This document shows positions 26,241 through 31,621 of a stretch of 31,621 nucleotides of DNA, piece by piece (position 1 is the stretch's first letter; every line of letters starts with the position of its first letter). The DNA is from JBFWRK01 sp050248955 (GTDB lineage: Bacteria; Actinomycetota; Acidimicrobiia; Acidimicrobiales; Ilumatobacteraceae). The DNA lies in contig JBFWRK010000029.1 of NCBI GenBank assembly GCA_050248955.1, forward strand, positions 1 to 31,621. The letters run 5' to 3'. The notes under the pieces were generated by a model that did not search any database, was not told where the DNA came from, and was given only the letters and a program-made list of their open reading frames with translations. The position numbers were made by a program, and so were the translations under genes.

Positions 26241-27445
26241 CAGTTCACCACACCCTTTCCCTTCAGCTCGGCGATGTCCTCCCACGACCGTCCGAGCTCG
26301 AGGAGGACCTCCTCGGTGTGCGCGCCGAGTTCGGGCGCTCGCCCGATTCGCGGCACCGCGCGATCGAACTGCACGGGCGCACCGACGAGCACGAGCGGTA
26401 GCTCGGACCCGACGTCGATTCGGTGCAGGTAGCCGTTCGCGTCGGCCTGTACATCGTCGAACACGTTCCCGACCTGATTGACGACCGCCCACGGGCCTTC
26501 CTGCGCTGCGAGTCGTTCGATCCACTCGGACAGCGAGCGCAACGCGAAGCGCTCGTCGAGCGCCTTGACACAGTCGGCTGCGTTCCGTCGACGGTCGTCA
26601 GCAGAGATGAACCGTGCATCATGCATCAGCTCAGGGGCGCCGAGTGCCTCGACGAAGCCTGGCCAGTACCGGTCCGACTGCAGCATCGCCAACGAGATGA
26701 ATCGACCGTCGGCGGTGGCGTAGATGTTCGAGATCGGGTTCGGTGGCGAGGAGCGATCGGGGCGCACCATCGTCTGTCGACCCGTGACGCTCGACGCAGC
26801 GACGCTGCCCTGCATCGCCCAGAGCCCGGATCCGAGCAGTGAGGTGTCGACGACGGTCGCCTGGCCCGTCCGCTCCCGATGGAACAGCGCGGCCGCAATG
26901 CCACCGGCAAGGTTCATGCCCGATTGGATGTCGCCGAACCCGGGCCCCGGCAGCGTCGGCGGATAGTCGCCAGAACCTTCGACGAGCCCACTCCCGATAC
27001 CCGAGCGATGCCAGTACGCGACGCCGTCGAATCCGCCCTGCGCGGCCTCCGGCCCTGCCGGCCCGGTGGCCGACCCTCGGCCGTAGATCACTCTCGAGTT
27101 CCTCGCACGGATGTCATCGACATCGATCCGCAGGCGCTGGCGCGCATCGGGCAGAAAACTCGTGAGGAAGACGTCGGCCACGTCCACGAGTTCCATCAGC
27201 AACTGGTGGCCCTCGTCCGTACCGAGATCGAGACCGACCGACCGTTTGTTGCGGTTGAACACCTCCCAGAGATACGTCACTCCCCGGAACCCGGCCGGGA
27301 TGTCCCACGTGTCAACTCCACGAACCGGATCGCCCGTCTGCGGATGTTCGATCTTGATCACGTTGGCGCCCAAGTCGCTCAGCACGGCGGCGGCGGTCGG
27401 GACGAAGCCGAACATGGCTACTTCGACGATTCGGATGTCCTTCAT
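26240..27445 (-). CDS. CaiB/BaiF family CoA transferase
   Basis: This 401-residue family III CoA transferase moves CoA from a donor acyl-CoA to a carboxylic acid by way of a covalent Asp intermediate. The N-terminal Rossmann-like part (IRIVEVAMFGFVPTAAAVLSDLGANVIKIE) and GVTYLWEVFNRNKRSVGLDL are typical. The likely catalytic Asp is Asp172 in GFGDIQSGMN. The ATG at 27445, eight bases after the LLM stop, gives the standard MKDIRIVE start; the further upstream ATG would overlap the LLM gene. It probably activates a pathway acid, a step for which an acyl-CoA ligase gene seems to have decayed at the right edge. Confidence 0.92.
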   Translation of the reverse strand: MKDIRIVEVAMFGFVPTAAAVLSDLGANVIKIEHPQTGDPVRGVDTWDIPAGFRGVTYLWEVFNRNKRSVGLDLGTDEGHQLLMELVDVADVFLTSFLPDARQRLRIDVDDIRARNSRVIYGRGSATGPAGPEAAQGGFDGVAYWHRSGIGSGLVEGSGDYPPTLPGPGFGDIQSGMNLAGGIAAALFHRERTGQATVVDTSLLGSGLWAMQGSVAASSVTGRQTMVRPDRSSPPNPISNIYATADGRFISLAMLQSDRYWPGFVEALGAPELMHDARFISADDRRRNAADCVKALDERFALRSLSEWIERLAAQEGPWAVVNQVGNVFDDVQADANGYLHRIDVGSELPLVLVGAPVQFDRAVPRIGRAPELGAHTEEVLLELGRSWEDIAELKGKGVVN

Positions 27446-27453
27446 CGGGCTGG

Positions 27454-28383
27454 TCAACTTGCGCTCCCCGCGAGAGTCGATGTGGTGCGGCACGGAGCTG
27501 CCGGGCTCGGGTCGAGGCCGATCGCCGCGGCGAAATCAGCGAGTCCGGTGCTGCGCTCGGACAGCGAGTCACCACGCCACACGAATTCGGATCGAACTGT
27601 GATGTCGGCAAAGCCGGCGTCGCGCAGTCGTTCGACGTTGGTGACTGCGTCGTCGGACACGCACGCATGGACCTCGAACGGCTCAACTGCCCTCCCGGCT
27701 CGGTCACGCAGCTCGCGCAGGCGTCGACGCAGCCGAACGACGTCGTCGATGCCGGTCGTGCCCGAACTAATCCATCCGTCACCGATGCGGGCAGCGCGCT
27801 CCAGCGCTCGCTCGGTGTTCCCGCCAAGGAGTACCGACACCGGCGCGGCGGTCAGACCGATTGCGGCGGGCCCGAAGCGGAAAAACTCACCGTCGTGACT
27901 GACCAGGTCGCCGGTCGAGACCCGACGCACTACGTCTACGGACTCCTCGACAATCTGCCCCCTCCGCTTGAAGTCGATCCCGAACGCGTCGAACTCCTCG
28001 CGGAGCCACCCGACGCCGACACCGAGCGAGAACCGCCCGCCCGACAGGATCTGGATGGACGCGACGCTTCTCGCAGTGTGCAACGGGTGTCGCAGCGCTA
28101 GGAGGTGGACGGCGGTGCCGAGGTGCAACCTCGTGGTCGACGCGGCGATCGCTCCGATCATCACCCACTGGTCGGGAAGACGCGTGGCCTCCGTCACAAC
28201 CGGGCGCTCGATCGCAGTGCCGCCAGCGTGCTGGGGGTGGCTCGACGCGTAGCCCGGGACGTGCAGCGCGTGCTCGCCCAGCCAAAGTCCGTGGAACCCA
28301 CTCGACTCGGCCGCCTGAGCCAGTTCCAGCAGCTCGGCCGGCGACCGGTCGTACGCGGACAGCGAGACCCGGAACGACGTCAT
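27454..28383 (-). CDS. F420-dependent LLM-class oxidoreductase (TIGR03619-like)
   Basis: This 309-residue luciferase-like protein has ESSGFHGLWLGEHALHVPG near residue 28, ATRLHLGTAVHLLALRHPLHTA, and GRFSLGVGVGWLREEFDAFGIDF, which is close to F420-dependent TIGR03619 proteins. A PVSVLLGGNTERALERAARIGDGW segment follows. The ATG at 28383 overlaps the P450 stop by four bases, so the upstream open frame is not used. Related enzymes carry out monooxygenation (including Baeyer-Villiger type) or dehydrogenation. The exact step is not visible. Confidence 0.88.
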   Translation of the reverse strand: MTSFRVSLSAYDRSPAELLELAQAAESSGFHGLWLGEHALHVPGYASSHPQHAGGTAIERPVVTEATRLPDQWVMIGAIAASTTRLHLGTAVHLLALRHPLHTARSVASIQILSGGRFSLGVGVGWLREEFDAFGIDFKRRGQIVEESVDVVRRVSTGDLVSHDGEFFRFGPAAIGLTAAPVSVLLGGNTERALERAARIGDGWISSGTTGIDDVVRLRRRLRELRDRAGRAVEPFEVHACVSDDAVTNVERLRDAGFADITVRSEFVWRGDSLSERSTGLADFAAAIGLDPSPAAPCRTTSTLAGSAS

Positions 28384-29621
28384 GGGTGCAAGCGCAGATT
28401 CAGTTCGGTGACCGTCCGATGCTGCAGGCTCTCCCGCCATGGCAAGGCCGCCGGATCGCTAGCCAGCTCGGTACCGGGGAAGCGACGCGTGAGTTCGCCG
28501 AAAAGGACACTCGCTTCGAGACGCGTCAGGAACGCCCCGAGACAGTGGTGCAGACCGTGCCCGAACGCCAGGTGCCGGTTCGGAGTGCGATCGAGATCGA
28601 TCTCGTCGGGATCGGAATAGCGGTGTGGGTCTCTGTTCCCGGCGCCGAGGGCAAGCGCTACCGTCCGGCCGCGCTCCACGCGGACGCCACCGACCGTCGC
28701 CCCACTCGAGATGACGCATCGAGTGTTGAACTGGACGGGAGCGACGAATCGGAGGAGTTCGTCGACCGCGACGTTGTCGATCTGGCGACGGTCACACAGG
28801 GCCTTCCAGACGCGGCGGTCCAGCATCGCCTCGAGCGTGGCATTCGTGATCAGGGTCGCGGTCGTCTCGTGGCCAGCGAAGATGAGCAGAACGATGACCG
28901 AGATCATCTCCTCGGTGTCGAGCGGCTCGACGTCCTGGCCACGTCCGACGAGGGCCGCGAGGAGCGGGGCCGCCTCGATGGCTGCGTCGTCGGCATTCGC
29001 GAGCAACTGTTCCACGTAGGCGCCGAACTCCGCGATCGCGTCATACGACGCTGGGACACCCGACACCGGGCCCCGCCAGGCCCCGATCCCAAGCGACCAC
29101 TGATGGATCAGCGCCCGGTCGTCGCGCGGAATGCCGAACAGGTCGCAGACGATGCCGAGCGGCAACTGGTACGACACGTTCTCGACGAGATCGACGACAT
29201 CGAGTTCGGCGGCCGCGTTGAGCAACTCCGTAGTCGTCCGAAGCACCACCGCCCTGAGTTGCTCGAGCGCCTTCGGGGTGAACAGCCGGTTGAACCGGGT
29301 GCGCTGGCGGGCGTGCTCCGGGTCGTCGAGCCGCGTCATGAACCGACCCTCGAACGCCAAGATGTCGCGGTACATTGCCAGGTGCTCCGACGCCACCTGC
29401 GCCTGCTTTGCCTCGTACATGGTTCCTTCGAACCGTGGCGAGAAATTCAGGTTGTCTTTCAAAACATCCTCGATGAGGGCGTACTGGGTGACCAGCACCA
29501 TCGATCCGGCGTCGAACACCGGGGCCTCCCGCTGCAGCCGGCGGTAAACCGGGTAGGGGTTGGCCACATGCTCGGAACCGTTCGAGAACAGTTCGGTCAC
29601 ATCGTCGAGGAGTGAATTCAT
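28380..29621 (-). CDS. Cytochrome P450
   Basis: This 413-residue soluble bacterial P450 contains the I-helix AGHET (249-253), which supplies the acidic/Thr pair for oxygen activation, the K-helix ExxR (E288-R291 in ELLR), and the haem-binding loop FGHGLHHCLG with proximal ligand Cys360. The length is normal. The ATG at 29621 overlaps the LLM stop (ATGA); the longer open frame upstream is antisense-like and excluded. No ferredoxin or ferredoxin reductase gene lies nearby, so electrons must come from elsewhere. It probably starts oxidation of the imported compound by hydroxylation or epoxidation. Confidence 0.95.
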   Translation of the reverse strand: MNSLLDDVTELFSNGSEHVANPYPVYRRLQREAPVFDAGSMVLVTQYALIEDVLKDNLNFSPRFEGTMYEAKQAQVASEHLAMYRDILAFEGRFMTRLDDPEHARQRTRFNRLFTPKALEQLRAVVLRTTTELLNAAAELDVVDLVENVSYQLPLGIVCDLFGIPRDDRALIHQWSLGIGAWRGPVSGVPASYDAIAEFGAYVEQLLANADDAAIEAAPLLAALVGRGQDVEPLDTEEMISVIVLLIFAGHETTATLITNATLEAMLDRRVWKALCDRRQIDNVAVDELLRFVAPVQFNTRCVISSGATVGGVRVERGRTVALALGAGNRDPHRYSDPDEIDLDRTPNRHLAFGHGLHHCLGAFLTRLEASVLFGELTRRFPGTELASDPAALPWRESLQHRTVTELNLRLHP

Positions 29622-30565
29622 GATGCCACTTTCGTGGGAGAGAGGACCGAGCCCATCCGGGCGGCGGCGTCGCAGAACTCGGCGGCCGTGTGGACCGGTA
29701 GCTGCATCACGAAATAGGTCACCCCGGCCGCGGTGAGCTCGGTGATGCTCTCCTGCAGGCGGTCTGGCTCGGAAATGCGTGACCACGTCTCCCGGAACAG
29801 CGGGGCGAATACGATGTCCAGCGGTGCAGTGCGGCCCACGTCGCGAGCGTGTTCCTTCGCTGCCACGATCGCCTTGCCGAGGTCCGCCATGTCCCCGATC
29901 GCAGCGGTCCTCGTCAGCGCGGCTCGCGCCCGATCGCTGGGGAAGGGCATCCAGCCGTCGCCGAGCTCGACCGCTCGCCGCATGGCCCGACGGCTGTTGC
30001 CGCCGACCCAGATCGGCGGTCCGCCCGGCTGGGCGGGTCGTGGCCAGGTCCGAATCGCGGCCGCACGGAACGTCGGCCAGTCGCCCTCGACCGGTTCGCC
30101 CGTCCAGGCACGACGTAGCACGGCGATCGCGTCGTCTGATGCTTCATTCCGCTGTTCGAATTCTACCCCGAGGGCGTGGAACTCGTCCTCGACGTAGCCG
30201 GTGGCCACGCCGAGGATCACCCGGCCGCGCGACACGGCGTCGAGCGACGCCACCTGCTTGGCGACAAGGAACGGATTCCGGTACGGGAGAACGCATGCGT
30301 AGGTGAGCAGCCGGAGGCGGGTGGTGGCTGCGGCCGCCGCCGTCAGGAGGACGAACGGATCGAGGGCGTGATGACCTCCCGAACCGTTGACGGTGTCCGG
30401 CGGCGCGGGATGGTCGGTCGCCCAGACCGCGTCGAAGCCCGCATCCTCCGCGGCACGCGCCATCGAGGCGATCGATGAGACATCGGCCACGCCGTCGACC
30501 TGGTCGACCAGGCGGACCGCCACACGCGTGTCCCGCCCTTGATCGCTTCCCCTGCACCTGTTCAA
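29618..30565 (-). CDS. LLM-class F420-dependent oxidoreductase
   Basis: This 315-residue luciferase-like TIM-barrel protein shows RVAVRLVDQVDGVAD at strand 1, DAGFDAVWATDHPAPPD, TRLRLLTYACVLPYRNPFLVAKQ, and GRVILGVATGYVEDEFHALGVEF. The TGYVEDEF turn and the later PIWVGGNSRRAMRRAVELGDGW are typical of F420-dependent TIGR03619-like members. It starts with TTG at 30565, unusual but preceded by a very strong GAGGGAGGGAG site four bases away. It is first in the minus-strand series, directly downstream of operator C, and diverges from the MarR gene. Confidence 0.88.
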   Translation of the reverse strand: MNRCRGSDQGRDTRVAVRLVDQVDGVADVSSIASMARAAEDAGFDAVWATDHPAPPDTVNGSGGHHALDPFVLLTAAAAATTRLRLLTYACVLPYRNPFLVAKQVASLDAVSRGRVILGVATGYVEDEFHALGVEFEQRNEASDDAIAVLRRAWTGEPVEGDWPTFRAAAIRTWPRPAQPGGPPIWVGGNSRRAMRRAVELGDGWMPFPSDRARAALTRTAAIGDMADLGKAIVAAKEHARDVGRTAPLDIVFAPLFRETWSRISEPDRLQESITELTAAGVTYFVMQLPVHTAAEFCDAAARMGSVLSPTKVAS

Positions 30566-30585
30566 GAAGCTCCCTCCCTCATTTA

Positions 30586-30606
30586 ATTAGGCTACCTATG
30601 TAATCT
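30586..30606. promoter_or_regulatory. Proposed MarR operator, site C
   Basis: On the minus strand the sequence reads TTACATAGGTAGCCTAATTAA. It matches 11 of 15 core positions of CATAGGTGACCTATG and is only partly symmetric. It sits between the divergent LLM (30565) and MarR (30697) genes, where MarR proteins often bind to control themselves and their neighbours. Confidence 0.5.
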
Positions 30607-30696
30607 AACCACCCGAGAGGCACCGCGTCAACGGTTCGAGCGCCGTCTAAGGTGCGGCGGGCCCGTCGGCACCGGGAGCGTTCAGACCAGGGAGAA

Positions 30697-31158
30697 ATGA
30701 TGGCGAACACAGATCGGCGGGAGCGGGAATTGGAGGGTGTCGAGCTCGCCGAGGCGATTGGAACACAGATCAACCGCGCCTACACGCTCATCCGTCGACC
30801 GCTTCTCGCGCTCGATGTCAGTGTCGCTCGAGTGCGGATTCTTGGCTACATCAACGATTTCGGACCGCAGCGCATCAAGGACCTGGCGTTCGCCGATCAG
30901 GTGAGCCAACCGACGGTGACAGCGATGGTCGGTTCGATGGAGGAGCTCGGATGGGTCACGAAGAAGACAGATCCGAGCGACGGGCGGGCCGTGGTTGTGC
31001 ACATCACGGCGAAGGGTCGAAGGCTGTTACACGAACGCCGTGGCATTCGTGCGCGAGTCCTGGCTGAACGGATCGCAGCGATGTCGGCTGCCGACCAGAA
31101 GGAAATGCGGCGGCTGTTGCGCGGCCTCGACACGCTGGTGAACAACCTGCGCGAGTGA
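30697..31158 (+). CDS. MarR-family transcriptional regulator
   Basis: This 153-residue MarR protein has an N-terminal dimerisation helix (about 12-45, AEAIGTQINRAYTLIRRPLLAL) and a winged helix-turn-helix of IKDLAFADQVSQPTVTAMVGSMEELGWV (about 60-87). Its wing is TDPSDGRAVVVHIT (91-104), containing the DxR motif common to MarR. A C-terminal dimerisation helix ends in LRGLDTLVNNL. GGGAGAA lies directly before two successive ATGs (30697 and 30700). The longer open frame to 30652 lacks a ribosome binding site. It faces the catabolic series and four similar palindromes, so it is probably a ligand-responsive repressor of the cluster and of itself. Confidence 0.92.
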   Translation: MMANTDRRERELEGVELAEAIGTQINRAYTLIRRPLLALDVSVARVRILGYINDFGPQRIKDLAFADQVSQPTVTAMVGSMEELGWVTKKTDPSDGRAVVVHITAKGRRLLHERRGIRARVLAERIAAMSAADQKEMRRLLRGLDTLVNNLRE

Positions 31159-31322
31159 CATGGAGGTCATCGTTCTTCTCGTTCGGCAGGGTCCGGAAGA
31201 GATGTCGTCGTGGGTCTCGTCGGCGCGGGAGAGGTACTCGATCTTGAGGTTGTAGGTGTTGCCGCCTTCTTCTTCCATGCGGGCGAGCTCGGGGCGGCCG
31301 ACCACGAACCAGCGGAGCTCGT
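31159..31322 (-). pseudogene. Decayed coding fragment of unknown family
   Basis: On the minus strand, 31320-31201 reads ELRWFVVGRPELARMEEEGG, then NTYNLKIEYLSRADETHDDI. Third codon positions are almost all G or C, as in the real genes here, which is good evidence of past coding. A frameshift follows near 31200, after which another frame gives FRTLPNEKNDDLH and runs into the end of the MarR gene. I do not recognise the family. It is bounded on the other side by the acyl-CoA ligase remnant on the opposite strand, so both are broken ends. Confidence 0.4.
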
Positions 31323-31490
31323 CGGAACATCTCGTCGGTCGAGGTCGGCACAGAGATCCTGACCCATTCCGATGTCCTCGAGACCGCCGTGATCGCGGTG
31401 CCGTCCGAGTTCGAGGAGGACGAGGTGATGGCCTTCGTCGTCGGCTGACCCGGTTGCACGCTCGACTACGTCGCGTTGACCGACCACCTA
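31323..31490 (+). pseudogene. Acyl-CoA ligase (AMP-binding, CaiC-like), C-terminal fragment
   Basis: The plus frame from 31323 reads RNISSVEVGTEILTHSDVLE, then TAVIAVPSEFEEDEVMAFVV, a TGA stop at 31446-31448, and PGCTLDYVALTDHL. This is the C-terminal domain of acyl-CoA synthetases (family pattern RGENISSxEVE, then AVxGVPxE, then a DEV/EEV stretch). The essential Lys near the end and the whole adenylation domain are missing. The stop is in a conserved place and the match ends at about 31490, where an ISL3-type element begins. It could be the remains of a ligase that once activated a substrate of this cluster. Confidence 0.7.
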
Positions 31491-31498
31491 ATCGGGCT

Positions 31499-31621
31499 CT
31501 ACGCGGCGATCGCTGTGTTGCGGCCTCGGATTCTGCGGGTGGGGACGGTAGTCCATTGGATGCCGCAGCCGAGGAGGAGTCGGCGTCGGTAGTTGTCGAA
31601 GTTGCGGTAGCCGTGGCCGAT
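31499..31621 (-). mobile_element. ISL3-family transposase, C-terminal end (cut by window edge)
   Basis: The minus-strand frame from the right edge reads IGHGYRNFDNYRRRLLLGCG, then IQWTTVPTRRIRGRN and a stop (TAG, 31501-31499). GYRNFDNYRLRLLL is the closing signature of ISL3-family transposases. The remainder of the gene lies beyond the window. Its orientation is the same as that of the N-terminal ISL3 fragment at 1-222. Confidence 0.75.

Noticed and set aside
28386..29615. Plus-strand open frame of 409 codons
   Set aside because: It is antisense to the P450 gene, which has all haem-binding and oxygen-activation motifs.

Overview
The window is G+C-rich and densely coded. It has many 4-nt ATGA/GTGA stop-start overlaps, several GTG and TTG starts, F420/flavin-type luciferase-like monooxygenases (LLM), two Liv-type ABC importers with lipoprotein binding proteins, and ISL3, IS1380 and IS256 transposase remnants. 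Together these suggest an actinobacterium; an Acidimicrobiia-like lineage is possible, but I cannot prove it from the sequence alone. There are no rRNA, tRNA or CRISPR elements.

Layout. (1) Positions 1-~960 are an insertion-sequence graveyard: the N-terminal part of an ISL3-type transposase (minus), an IS3-like orfA fragment (plus) and a frame-shifted IS1380 transposase (plus). (2) Positions 1158-16020 form one plus-strand, mostly translationally coupled operon: M20 amidohydrolase, a complete Liv ABC importer (binding protein, LivG, LivF, LivH, LivM), the FAD and 2Fe-2S subunits of a molybdenum hydroxylase, an NTF2-like protein, an LLM oxidoreductase, a DUF1116 protein (family of the oxamate carbamoyltransferase subunit AllG/YlbE), a DUF1028 protein, the large molybdopterin subunit, and a regulator with a C-terminal winged helix. 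This looks like uptake and breakdown of an amide- or N-containing compound. (3) Positions ~16155-16760 hold a truncated IS256 transposase, followed by about 0.2 kb without a recognisable gene.

(4) Positions 16967-31158 form a second catabolic cluster. An LLM gene (minus) diverges from a thiolase-like/DUF35 pair (plus). A long minus-strand series follows, read from 30565 down to 19634: LLM, cytochrome P450, LLM, CaiB-type CoA transferase, limonene-epoxide-hydrolase-like protein, fused LivH-LivM permease, LivG, LivF, binding protein, VOC protein and SDR. A MarR regulator is divergent at the right end. The set (P450, monooxygenase-type LLMs, epoxide hydrolase, CoA transferase, SDR, thiolase/DUF35 aldolase-like pair) suggests breakdown of an alicyclic or terpenoid-like carbon skeleton via CoA thioesters. 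Four similar near-palindromes (core CATAGGTGACCTATG) lie in the control regions of this cluster, including the one upstream of the MarR gene. They are probably its operators.

(5) Positions 31159-31621 hold two decayed fragments (an unassigned one and the C-terminal part of an acyl-CoA ligase), then the C-terminus of an ISL3-type transposase that interrupts the ligase remnant. Both window ends therefore lie in ISL3-type transposase in the same orientation. This suggests a mobile or mosaic catabolic island, or a contig broken at a repeated element.
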